The position numbers were made by a program, and so were the translations under genes. Below are positions 1-34,512 of a DNA stretch of 64,000 nucleotides, piece by piece. Under the pieces are notes generated by a model that had not been told where the DNA came from, did not search any database, and saw nothing but the letters and a program-made list of their open reading frames with translations. Source of the DNA: Chondrilla cf. caribensis (lineage: Eukaryota; Porifera; Demospongiae; Chondrillida; Chondrillidae); NCBI GenBank assembly GCA_964020155.1, contig OZ026557.1:1986001-2050000 (forward strand). Reading direction: 5' to 3'. Each line of letters starts with the position of its first letter. Within the stretch, counting starts at the first letter, position 1.

Positions 1-42
1 ATACATACATATGTACATACTGTATATGTGTGTGTATGTACA

Positions 43-316
<274 letters not shown>

Positions 317-2710
317 CTCTCTAAATGATATCTCGTTGTCATTGTCTTCATCGACCTCTTTTATCATTGCCTTCAGTCCCAGGTGAGTCTGAGGTTCCCC
401 CAATTTCTCCATCATCAACTTCAGTTCCATCATGTCAATGAACCCACTATGATCAGTGTCATATCTAAGAAGGAAGAGAATTGAACAATGGATGGTCATA
501 GCAGATATTGTACACACATACATAGAGGGGCATAACGTACATATATACATATAGGGGAAAAACAATCCTGACATCAACAGTAGGAATTGCATGTGCAACA
601 ATACAATACAGTGCACTGTCTGCTGCAGATGGTACACGTGATGCTGGTGCTTGCAATTATAGCAGGACAGGGTTGTGTCACATACGTAAAATACAGTACA
701 CTGTCTGCAGTAGATATCAGGATTGCTACATTCCAATGGCATGTTCTGCTCATTTTGACTGTTTGCCTATTCAGATCCTCACTGTCATCATTCTTATCTG
801 CCCTTTTCAGTATTCAAGGGACAAGGGGATGGGGCATGTTAAGCTAGGGGAGTAGTATTGCAATCCCTGCAAGTGAGGTTACGTAATGCTCCAGCTTGAT
901 GCAGAAGTGGGGAGTAGGGACTTACTCTTCACACCTATTGCTGGACATACGTACATACATTCTGCACATAATCACATAGTGATTCCTGTAGCCGATCTCA
1001 GGTTAGCATTAGGGGATAAGTGGACATGCACCCTATGACCATATATGTACGTATGTTTACAATTGAATGTACTTATATACAATATGATAGACTATGGCCT
1101 CTGTCCAATTGCTTGAAGACACAACTGATGCTCACTGTGATTACAGTACAACAAGAGGAGTACACAATGCAGGTGTCTGACTATAGGCATGTATAATCTG
1201 CAATAAGTGGAACATTGGTAATCCAGCACTCTGCAGAAATAACTATATATCATATCGCAATGGTGGTCAGATTATGGAGGTTTAGCAGCATATCGAATAA
1301 ACATGCCTATGTCTAAGAATGTGGTCAGATTACAGAGGTTGCTGGGTTTTATAGCTGTCAAAATAGGGTAGTTCCACTGTATATGAACAACTACATGAAA
1401 TTCATCACATCTACTATGAAGGACTCCCCCACAGAGCCACCACTCCACGTACAATAAGTACACATGATGCTGGTGTTTGCATAGACATTGGCTTTGAGTA
1501 TCCTCTTTCAGCTGGTACTAGCAGGACGGGGTTGTGTCACAGAACATTACACACTAAAGCACGTAGTGTAAACAAACAGATACTCATCTCATGTGGGCGT
1601 GACAACGAGAAATCCTCACACTCGTGCCTACATAGAAACTTTGCAAGTTCATTTGTAGATGGAAGGTATCGTATATGAACATCAAATGAGCATCAACTAG
1701 ATACACAGTGGACTCTTCCCATCACAACCGAGTTGAGGAATTTAAACAGGCTTTTAGAATGGAGTTTCCCAAATTATACATAATTTAACTTGCTTAGTGG
1801 AAGTACCCCAATTGGCACATACATATTCTTGTTTAGTACATACAAGCACACTCCTGGTTGGTCCTAGTCAGTACATATATACATACACTCCACTCAAGTA
1901 CTTGGATAAAACATACAGGTTTGGTGTGCCCTTTGCAGTACTTGCCAAGCAGGTTGCGTAGTGCACATAAATACATGATATCAAGTGCAAAACAGTAAAT
2001 GTGTAAATACATACATACATACAGTACATACATACAGTACACATATACGTACATACATACGTGCATACATGTACATACATATGTACATACATACATACAT
2101 ACATGTAATAGCTGAAGTACCTCTTGAGAAGCTGTAGCAGATATACAGACACCTTTGCCTAATTGATACCGAGGGCGAAGCCTGAGGTGTCAATTAGGCG
2201 AAGGTGTCTGTATCCACTGCGAGAGGTACTTTAGTTATTATGTGGTATGTTGTGCCAATCAGTTGCTAATAATTTTGAAAGCGCACCTTTGGTTGAGCAA
2301 TGATCAGTAGACGTGTGAATAGGAAATAACCAATTATCCACACTGCAACATCAAATGAAGTGTGCGTACATCAGGGAAGTGTGCACACATCAATGTGTGC
2401 ACTGCTTTTCCTTTGAAGTCGCCCACGCAACATTACCCATACATACATACAATACATATATACATACGTACATGAAGTTTCTGTCAATAGATTTCTGTAT
2501 ACACAGTGTTCTACAATAGTGTGTACATGTATACGTACATTCCTATGTCCACACTCACTTGACGAATTGCTTTCTGAATTCCTTGATTTCTTGTATGGAG
2601 AATTCCTTGAACTCGGCATAGACAGACTGATGCACCTTTCCTCCCGCTATCTCCCCATCATTGATCTGCTGCTGACGATTCAGCTTTGATTGCAACTCGT
2701 TATCAGCCAT
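317..2710 (-). CDS. EFHD2: EF-hand domain protein EFHD1/2 (swiprosin), 5' two coding exons, partial
   Basis: Exon 1 is 2559-2710 and starts at the ATG at 2710 (MADNELQSKLNRQQQ). Exon 2 is 317-464. The phase-2 join gives ...EFRKQFVKYDTDHSG. The order 'ELQSKLNR', 'VYAEFKEFS', then MMELKLMMEKLG and PQTHLGLKAMIKEVDED is the EFHD1/EFHD2 signature. Two complete EF-hand loops are visible, DTDHSGFIDMME and DEDNDNEISFRE, with acidic residues at the calcium positions. The family consists of calcium-binding, actin-associated adaptor proteins of the cytosol. The C-terminal coiled-coil exon must lie left of the window. The intron (465-2558) is 2.1 kb with a foldback repeat and many catacata tracts. EFHD1 and EFHD2 cannot be told apart here; this is probably the single pre-duplication form. 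Confidence 0.9.
2106..2240. mobile_element. Foldback MITE in the EFHD intron
   Basis: The two halves are long inverted repeats: the left arm begins TAATAGCTGAAGTACCTCTT and the reverse complement of the right arm begins TAATAACTAAAGTACCTCTC. The arms run for about 60 bp around a small centre near gagggcgaagcctga. No coding capacity. It looks like a small non-autonomous transposon; no target duplication was verified. Confidence 0.6.
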
Positions 2711-4399
2711 GTTCTGTGATCTGTACAAGGTAAAACAGGGTAACAGTGGGAGATTAGCCCCTCGAGGCCATCCTTACTTGAACACAATGAAACTCAGTCT
2801 TAAAACTAACTTTGCTATTTGGGTATGAGGTACTGTGGACAGTGGTATACAGTGAATACTTGTTAATCCGCTGCAATTTGTTTTCAAAGAATTTGGTGGA
2901 TTAATGAGTTTGGCGGATTAAGAGGATATTCATTGGTACTTGTACATTATATATTGGTATTGGGAAATTGCGGCAGAATAAAAGGTTTGGTGGATAAAGT
3001 GGCGGCAGATTAACAAAAATTCACTGCATAGCCATACTAACAACATTAATGACACCTGATTTGATGTAGCACAGATCAATTGATATACACTAGATTCCAC
3101 TGGACTGCTTTGTCCCATGGTTCTGTGCAAGTTGGCAAATGAATGGTGTCTTTGAGGTGTGTCAGTGTGAATATTTCAGTGCTACACCAAATAAGGTGTG
3201 TGTAATACAGACTTCACAGTATCTGGCACCAAACAAGTAGCATTGTGGTCTAACACTTGTCCCTCATGAGGAAGTAAGAATGGCCCACAGACATATCTAC
3301 AACTGATAACTGTGAACACTATTAATACTGAGTTGTTGATGTGGGTTCAACTAGTACATTAGTGATTTCTGTATCTGAAGACACATAACCACAGCTCAAT
3401 AACAACTAGGACTAATGCTAGCCAATACAGTTATCCGCGGGGACGGGGAATCATTTTACTCTCCCACTCTACATTGTATTATAGGTCTCTTAATCGAGTC
3501 AGTATCAATTTTATTAATAACACAAGATACACACACGGCAGCTAACATTGTCAAGTCATAGACTACATACACGTCAAATTGAAATCTCCTAGAAACCAGT
3601 AGTCTCAGAACACATACGCGCACTCACATAACCACAAACAGAGACACGTAACCAACCACTAACAACAGGTGAACTATGGTCATTTGTTCGCGAGCCTATT
3701 GGTATGCTTATATACATTATCTCCATGTTTTATGTGAAAGATACACGAGTACATACACGTTTTAGCTGGATGCACAAGGCAGTTACTCACCCGTACGATA
3801 TAAGTGAAACCGATAGAGAATAAAGAGGGTAAGTGAACGAAGCACTGGAAATGAAACTGTTTGTATACGTTAACGCCAACTAACGCAGATTACCGAGAAT
3901 GACGTAATAATATTAATACCTTAAGTACAGTGGGTGAAAATGAATTATAGCACATACAATAGACAAGACCATTAATGGTGCCTTAAAACGTACGCGTACG
4001 TATCCTTTATACATACGACGCAATTATATAACTATTGCGTCTTTATTCAGAGTCAGTGTCCTTGAATAGAGGTTCCTCTGATCCGTAATTGTTATATTAG
4101 CTATCCAAGCAAGGTCAAAACATGAACAAAAATAGCACTGCAGATCAAACATACAGGTATTAAACATGATAAAGCATTAGGCACATTATAATAAACCTAA
4201 AACTCCACGATTACATGTTAGATTACATATTATGGCCATGGATTATTAAGCATGGCTGTAAGTACTAAGTATGTGTGATTAGTAATGACTATGTGGTATA
4301 TAGTACTGTATATGGCAGCAACATCATGAACAATAATTTTTGGATGAAGGTTTAAGAAACTCTCTCACTATGAACACAAGAGCATGGAACATATCATGA
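2711..4399. other. Intergenic region between EFHD and the large receptor gene
   Basis: No exon with splice signals and family similarity was found on either strand. It holds one 177-bp mariner/pogo-like MITE (2850-3026). From about 3845 onward it is the 3' flank of the receptor gene and matches the region from 21592. The EFHD promoter and 5' UTR must lie just above 2710, but no clear core promoter is visible. Confidence 0.6.
2850..3026. mobile_element. 177-bp Tc1/mariner- or pogo-like MITE
   Basis: Terminal inverted repeats CAGTGAATACTTGTTAATCC (left) and CAGTGAATTTTTGTTAATCT (reverse complement of right) with TA beside the left end. The inside is rich in 'ggcggatta' motifs. The length equals that of the copies at 15215 and 33667. 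No coding sequence. Confidence 0.7.
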
Positions 4400-19383
<14,984 letters not shown>

Positions 19384-20945
19384 CAAAAAGCAGCGATCAA
19401 TGAAATCAAATGGCGTAAAATGTAAATCAACGGACAGCTCTGTAACTGCTGGGGGTATTCAACGGTTCCGGACTACAAAATTTAAAATAACAATAAAATG
19501 ACATTGTATGTTACACGAACATGCATACATAAATAAATTGGACGACTGGCCAGTGCGCTGGAATGCACACGATAGGACTATGTATACAAAAGGGTAGTGC
19601 TTGTCAAAGCTGCGAATTGACCGGGTCTGATAAAATGGACGAAGGACCAATAGCTATAGGCCTACACGAACAAAAGTAACACGCAAACACATAAACAGAC
19701 ACTCAACCCCCGCGTTATTCTTACAGTCCAATGCACTTACTTGATCGGATACGGACTATACATTCCAAATTTGTAGCAATATTCGCTCAATTGTGCAATT
19801 GGTTAAATTTTGTCAGGGAGATAAGGGCACGAATTATTCAACCCTGCATCCGCCATAATGAAAATATGGCGGATCGAGGGTTGGCTTCGTCTATAACAAA
19901 GACGAAATTTAAATTGCGGCGCTTTATCCCCGTGGAACAGTTCCATATGATATTCATTGACTCTCTGTATTATACTTTTTATTTCAACTTCCGGTATATA
20001 TGTATAATATACATATTATATTTACATGCTCATGCTCATTTTGCAGTTTTTCTCATATGCAAAGAAAAATAAGGGCACATTTGTGTTTGATGTCAATGAA
20101 TGCAGTTAATCATTACACGTGGGTAGCATTCCAGTACTTACATCACCGCTCCCAGTAGTGAGTGCTATGAGACTCAGTTTCTTACAAGAGATCACCAACA
20201 ACTCACATGCAGAGTCAGACAAATTTGTGAAACTACAAAAAATTGAATAAACGGTGTAATTATTGTGATTGTGGAGACGCACACATGCACATTACACATG
20301 CAGTACCAATACACTCAAATAATAGAACAGATACTTTGGTACTATTAAAAGTTCATTACAGAGAGACCTGTGACTCTAACATGTTGTGCTTGTGTACATA
20401 CATAAGCACACATCACAGTCATTGTGTCCAGTGTAGGTGGAATGTGTGTTGAGGAGTAGATTTGTGATGCTTCTGTAGTATGTTATGAATTTACGAGGCT
20501 TCTGCAATATGTTATGAATTTGTGAGGCTTCTGTTTACATAAAGTGTTTACCCTTCATCACTTCACTGCATCAGCAAACACCTCTATGACTTGGTGTTCC
20601 CTACAGTATTATCTAATATCCTGGACTTTGTGAAGTAGGTCTTGGTGTGTCTGTGTAGCATATTTCAAAGATATACACAGTTCTGAGCCAATGAGGAACT
20701 AGTTCTTTCATCTCTAAACTCAAAGGTCACTGTGTTACTGTAAGTACAGATGCATGAGTAACTAGTAAGTGCATAGTGTCCAAGTATAAAAACAGAGATA
20801 GATTAACTGTATACTGTAGCTCTGAAATACGTACATATGGTAATTGTAGTTATGTGTGCATACGTACGTATGTACATATACATAATATGAATAAAACACA
20901 GGTACATATACACAAGTTACAATGCATGTACTGTAAGTGAAGCAT
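19384..20945. other. Upstream region of the large receptor gene, derived from MITD1 intron DNA
   Basis: 19384-19980 matches 25873-26420 (upstream of the short paralogue). 20020-20945 matches 28295-29165, which lies within MITD1 intron 3. The stretch with MITD1 exons 4-6 is absent here. No open reading frame with family similarity was found. A TATA box or initiator could not be picked with confidence. Confidence 0.6.
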
Positions 20946-20998
20946 GTACAGTATGCACAAAATTAGATACTTTACGTTCCATCATCTTGTTGCTTACC

Positions 20999-21194
20999 CC
21001 CAGTTGATGTTCACATATACCTAAAATGGGATGAACCATCTTCAGATGAGGTCCCAGGTTGGTACCGCTACATGCCAAGTCACAAAATACCTCCCTGACA
21101 GATTTACAGAAGTCCACTATCCAAATGGCACCTCTGAAGTTGTAAACCTCCACTCCAACCAGTGGCATTTAGCTAAAGACTGCTCCAAACAATA
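20999..21194 (+). pseudogene. Frameshifted fragment of a transposon-type Tudor-like protein (tentative)
   Basis: One frame reads PPVDVHIYLKWDEPSSDEVP then GWYRYMPSHKI. After a one-base shift it continues YLPDRFTEVHYPNGTSEVVN then LHSNQWHLAK. The pattern (K-W, W-Y, then YPNGT.EVVNL....W) resembles small Tudor/SH3-like modules often attached to retroelement proteins. The frame is broken and there is no start. The family is not certain. Confidence 0.4.
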
Positions 21195-22109
21195 CATAAT
21201 CAGATCGAGGATTGCAATTTTCCTTTTGCCAAAGTTAGAGAGAAACTCCTAGACACAAAATTTTTCTCTACAGGTTTCCACAGAGTCAAAGGGTATTGCC
21301 ACGACCTGAGTCTAATCTCATCAAACCAAAATGAGCACACGCCCACCCTCAACCTTATTGACCTCCAGTGTCTTGATCTCCAACGAGTACGTAGTATGAT
21401 CCTACATAACACTTAACAATATTATAATTCGAATCACCGAATATCATTGCCAAGATTCTTGGCATTAGCATTTCAGTGGTGGATGGTCACGTGCTCAGGT
21501 GTGAACTGATCACAATTTCGGCTAGACTGTCCCTTCCCTTTCCCGTCCATCGGCGCCTCTTAGGGACCGGAAGGTCTAGCTAGCTAGACTACTGGAAATA
21601 AAACTGCTAACGCTAACTAACACAGATTACCGAGAATGACATAATAATGCCATAAGTACAGTGGGTGAAAATAAATTATAGTACACACAATGGACAAAAT
21701 AAGACAATTTATTTTTGGTGCCTTTTACATACAATTTATGTAACTATTGTGTTCTTGATCAGAATGTCTTGAACAGAGGTTCCTCTGATCCGTAATTGTT
21801 ATAATTTTTATTATCCAAGCAAATTTAATAAAAACATGAGCAATATCACTTCAGATCAAACATACAGGTATTAAACATAATAATGCATTAGGCAAAATTA
21901 CCTAACACTCCATGATTACATATGTTAGATTACATAAAGGCCATGGATTATTACATAATCTTTGATTATGCATGGCAGTAACAACTAAGTGAGATTAGTA
22001 ATGAGTATGATAATAATAGTATGGTAGCAATAATATCAGGAACATTAATTTTTAGATGAATTAAAGAAACCTTCTCACTATGAACACAAGAACATGGAAC
22101 ATATCATGA

Positions 22110-25100
22110 TCAATCTGCAGTCTTCATTTCTTCACTGCTTGAATCATAGTCAATGCTTTCATATGCATTCTCCTCGGCAACCGGAGCGAGTGGACCAGAT
22201 GAAAGTTGTGAAGCTCGTTGGACAGGTGGACCAGATCTTACAGGAGGTACTAGTTGATCAGGTGGACGAGAGAGAGCCTGTTGGACCAGCGGATCAGGTG
22301 GACCAGTTGGACCCGGTGGACCCAGTGGTACAGACTGCTCAACCGTTTCCTCCCCACCTGCAATTGACACATATTCATAGCCATCCCTGGATTCTGATTT
22401 TGCAGACAAAATCATCCTAATCTTTTCTTCATAGTGTACTTTCAGACGAAGGGTACTTTCCTCTGTAGCAGTGAAACCAGTTAAAGCCATGACAATATTG
22501 TGATCACATTTAATTATTTATTATTTAGCATAATATTATAATAATTCTGAAATCATTCTTATCGAAATGTCATTTTTGCATAATTGTGTTTCATTAGGAA
22601 TAAGAACTGAGACAGTTACTCACATGTGTCTGAGTGGATAAGTGCAGAAACTATGCACATTTTATGTACACATATAAGTATATTATATTCATACATATTT
22701 ATTTTGTGCATGTGTGTGTTTATATTATATTATATTTGTGTGTATGTGCATGCTTGTAGGTGCTGTGTGCACACATGCGTGCATGCGTGTGTGTTTACAT
22801 TAACTCACGTGCACGGTAACCATGGCAACAAGTAACAACGACAAAAAGGATCCCCAGAAGGAGCAGGAGGAGACCACATCCACCAATCACACCAGACAAC
22901 TGATAAATGTCGGCAACTGTGTCAACACCAGGTGAGTCAGAAGAGGGTTCTGCAGTTGGAGAACGAAACAGATTGTAAAAATGCTATTATAATATTCGCA
23001 TTAACAATATTGCACCTTCGAATTCATAGTCATTGCAATGATGATTTATGGCTTATGTTACGTTGTACATATGTGTGTATTTGTGTGTGTGCACGCACGT
23101 GTGTGTGTGTGCGCATGTGTGTGTATTTGTGAATGTGTGGGTGTATGTGTGTTTGTGTGTGTGTGTGCGTTGTATGCTGGTGTATGTGTGTGTGTTGTAT
23201 GCTGGTGTATGTGTGTGTGTGAGTATAGAATATAATGTATATGTGTTAGTTCCGTGGAAATATATTATTTAAATGTGTGTTTGCTAGTGTATTATACATT
23301 CAAGCACCTCATAGTTTACCATGGGATTGTACATACTGCAACACCTCTCCCCTTCCTAAAGGCAGGTACTGTATCATAATGAACTGGTCTTCAGAGTTGA
23401 ATTATCGATAATATCATTATTATGTCAAATTTGTATGTGGTAATGTGCATCATAAAGAAATGCAGAGGAGACACTATTGAAACAGCATTTAACATCCCCA
23501 TTTCAATGTGTATCTCTGAAACAGGAATCCAACAAGGTCTCAAGGTTTTTTTTTTACATGTGCACTATGAAATAAGCGTGCAGCTGTGAGTAGAGTTAAA
23601 CTGCGAAACATGACATACAGTCATTCAGTACCTGATGCTATGTGCAGTAACTCCATGTGGTGATAAAAGAATCCATTGGTGGCAGTGTCACCGCTGATTG
23701 TCAAAGTCACATTCCCAACTGTACCAACTGGTGGTACAATACATTGTGTTATCTTAGGATTGAGGTAGGTGGCAGTCACAGATGTGCCATCAAATGAACA
23801 GGTTATCACATCTGATTCGGACAGAAGGCAAGGTTCGGAGACAGTTATGTTCAAGGTGGTATCTCCAACCTCACTAATTATCTGAGGTGTGACATTCATC
23901 ACATCACATTGTCCTGCATGAGAAAAGATTGATATAAACAGTACATCACATGTCAAATTTACATTATCTTTCAACTCATCTCGTACCCACAGTCATAATA
24001 GTATTATTTTTCTCACACTTTTCAAGTAAACATGAAAATATTTGCTGGGTATACATTATGTGAGACAAATTTGTGATGGGATTACATGTAATGTAAGGTT
24101 GCATGGAAGTTTACCATTTTCATGGTTTTAGGCTTTACGGACAAACAAACAACAACAATCATGTGCAAATGTACCTTTAAGCTGAGCGGTATCAGATGTT
24201 ACCATATTGACAGGATTGTCTGCAGTGCAGGAGTAGTTCCCGTAGTCTTCAAGTTGCAGCGATGTCAGTGTCAGTGATGATGTATTGCTGTCAATGATGC
24301 GGCCGTCATCCATCAAGAACTCCCCGTTACGATACCACTTGTACGTTATCGGCTGAGATCCAGCAACAGTGCAGTTGAAGCTAACAACATCTCCAACTGT
24401 TGCTCTCTTGTCAACTGGACCTTTTACTAGAATTACGCTTACTGTTATGGTGGGTTGAAAAATAATTTAATAGTAAATAATATTTCAAAACCATGATTAA
24501 AAATTAAATATTATTAATATTAATTATTGTCATAAATTATAGCATAGGGCTTGGAAATGTAATGGATTACGTTTTACATCAATACACTTGTAACCTTTTG
24601 GGGATTGATGGGTATGTATGTGTAAATAATTATTAGTAAAACCTAATTATGACCAACCTATCACGTTGGTGCTGTTCCGTCCCTTACTGGCTGGATTAGT
24701 CACAGTACATGTGTAATGACCACCATCTGAAGCTGTGAGGTGGGAGAGCTGCAGTATAGGATCAGTTTCTCCCTGGAGGTCAGTACCGTCGTGGGACCAC
24801 TGGAAGGTATTTCCCGGACCACCTTCTGATGAGCAACTTAAAGTAACCAAGTCGGACTGGTTGGCAAGAACCATGATGGGAGGAGTGACAGTCACCAACA
24901 TTTCTGGCAATACTGTGAAAGAATAATAACATTAATATGACTTCAACATGTGTGAATCTGTACATTATATTATGTATAGACAAAAATTTGCCATTAACGT
25001 TGTTTAATATTCACAACCACTACCATGCACATTGGGATGGGTTAATGGTTTACAGCACTCACTAAATGATGTAGTATGGACTAATAGACTAAGTATAGAA

Positions 25101-25872
25101 GGAAGTTCACGTAACAGGAACTATTACAAATACAGGCAGTTGCAACACATGTTTAGTTGTGTGTACCTGAAGAAGCCCGAGTGGGCGAAACGTTGTACAA
25201 TTGAATAATTGTTTTTTGATGAAAAATCGTGACATGCGTTATCTGTCCAAAGATAAAACATGTGTACAGTTGGATCTCTTTACAACATCAAGTTGGTGTA
25301 CTTACTCCTCCTTCCATTATAACCGGATTGCCCATGAATACATTTGTGTCCACAAGATATGCTGCTATGATTGACTGTACTTACAGATACCTTTGAAGGT
25401 CTGATTCATATCCAGTACTAGTACAGCAAGCAGTAATTTGATAGAACTGACAAGCTACTGACAAACATTGGACCCTTGTCATGTCTGTAAGTACACCTTG
25501 CTCAACTTGTTTATTGTTATACTAGTAGCTAATGTTACAGGATATAATATTACCTGAGAGTATGAAATCCTGCCTCTGGTCATCTGCTGGGCCTGGAGAA
25601 CAGGAGTAATTTCCAAAGTCACTTTCTTCAACTGACAAAATAGTGAGTTTTGCCATTCCCACTCCAACAATCCGACTGTCGCTCTGTGTCAGCACGACAC
25701 CATCCTTAGACCATTGCCAAGACACTGATCCGGATACATTCACAGTGCACGCAAAAGTGACGGATTCCCTCACCGTGGCCCCTAGCTCCACGCGCGAACA
25801 ACTGCAAAAACGGGTCAGTACAACCCACAGAATCAACGCCACACTAGGAATCGAATGAGAAAGTCTGGCCAT
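22110..25872 (-). CDS. Short receptor paralogue: three Ig, one IPT-like, membrane span, tail (6 exons, 538 aa)
   Basis: The start is the ATG at 25872, with the same signal sequence (MARLSHSIPS). Exons: 25554-25872, 24658-24912, 24175-24441, 23632-23913, 22809-22949, 22110-22462; all GT-AG, total 1,617 bp, 539 codons. They correspond to exons 1, 12, 13, 14, 23 and 24 of the large gene. SRCR, AMOP, VWD and EGF modules are absent. The tail is well conserved, with YEYVSI and NAYESIDYD intact, so it is probably functional rather than a pseudogene. The IPT exon ends differently (MELLHIAS) because its donor comes from sequence that is intronic in the large gene. It may serve as a partner, competitor or simpler version of the large receptor; that is inference. 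Confidence 0.83.
25154..25258 (+). mobile_element. About 105-bp insertion with a hammerhead-like core
   Basis: Absent from the matching place in unit 1 (near 13100). It contains CTGAAGA, then a short hairpin (gccc-gagt-gggc), then GAAAC at 25168-25191, and is flanked by acatgt on both sides. CUGANGA...GAAA is the conserved hammerhead pattern, but stems I and III are not convincing and there is an extra A before stem II. It may instead be a dispersed-repeat fragment. Confidence 0.4.
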
Positions 25873-27211
25873 CAAAAAGCAGCGACCAATGAAATTGTAT
25901 AATAAATCAACAGAAGGTTCGGTATAACCGCTGGGAGTATTCAATGTTGTACACGAACATGCATACGTAAATAAAAATTGGACAACTGGCCAGTGCACTG
26001 GAATGCACACGATAGGACTATGTATACAAAAGGGTAGTGCTTGTCAAAGCTGCGAATTGATCGGGTACTGATAAAATGGACGAAGGAAAGTACCGAAATA
26101 CGTACACAAACAAAAATAACACACAAACACATAAACAGACACTCAACCCCCGCGTTATTCTTACAGTCCAATGCACTCACTTGATCGGATACGGATTATT
26201 ATAGTATTACTAATATAATTTTGTCAATCGCTCAATTTTGCAATTAGTTAAAATTTTGTCAGGGAGATAAGGGCACGAATTATTCAACCCTGCATCCGCC
26301 ATAATGAAAATATGGCGGATCGAGGGTTTGCTTCGTCTACCGAAGACAAAATTGCACATACGCCGCTTTATCTCTTTGGAACAGTTCCATATAGTCATTG
26401 ACTCCCTGTATTATTTCTCATTCAAATTTCCGGTATTATAATATTATTATGTAACGTACGATATTATTAGATAGACATAATTATTATAATAAAGGTATAA
26501 TATTACAAAGGTCCATGCATTCCTATATTATACGTATAACTGCAGCATTGAATTCGAAATTATAATATTATACTGTTATCAGACATTTATCTAGGCTGCA
26601 TTCATCAATATAAAATTCTAGTGGCATACTGGCAAGCTGATAACTATACTGTTCCATGCAGACCTAGCTGGGGGTGTTAACTAAATTACGTATAAAATAC
26701 TCTATCTCCACATGCATGTGGCTTGCAACAACAGGCACAATTTGGAGGCATGCACTTCATATACTCAGTGTATGGGAGAGAATAGGGGGAAATGCCAAGT
26801 ACCTTTAATTCGGTACAGCTCACAATAGGACATGTCAATGGGATATAATATTACGTATACGTACTTGTTCCAGAACTAGTTGGGGTTATATAATAATATT
26901 ATGTAACACTTCCCATCTCCATACATGGCCCATATAAACCATGAGGTAAGGTTGGAGGTTCATGCTAGAATGTATGGCAACTGTCTCTACACATGTACAT
27001 GGAGTATGCGCATGGATCAGAATGGACTTCACTCTCTCTGAGTGGAATTCACTGATACATAATATTACATATTATTATAAGAATGAAATATCACAACATT
27101 GTGTTAAAAGAAATCAACTTATATACAAGACAATAATATTCTTATGGTATATAATATATCGTATTAAAATAATACTGATAAACATAATATTACTATATGC
27201 CACGTGACGTG

Positions 27212-34460
<7,249 letters not shown>

Positions 34461-34512
34461 TTTACGTTCGTTGACCCCTGATTCCATTCCAGGTTCAAAT
34501 TTGTTGTGCAAG
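34461..34512. promoter_or_regulatory. Divergent start region shared by MITD1 and FTSJ1
   Basis: Only 52 bp separate the two start codons on opposite strands. Either the transcripts overlap at their 5' ends or the leaders are extremely short. Core promoter elements are not obvious; a TATA-less shared promoter is the simplest reading. Confidence 0.6.
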
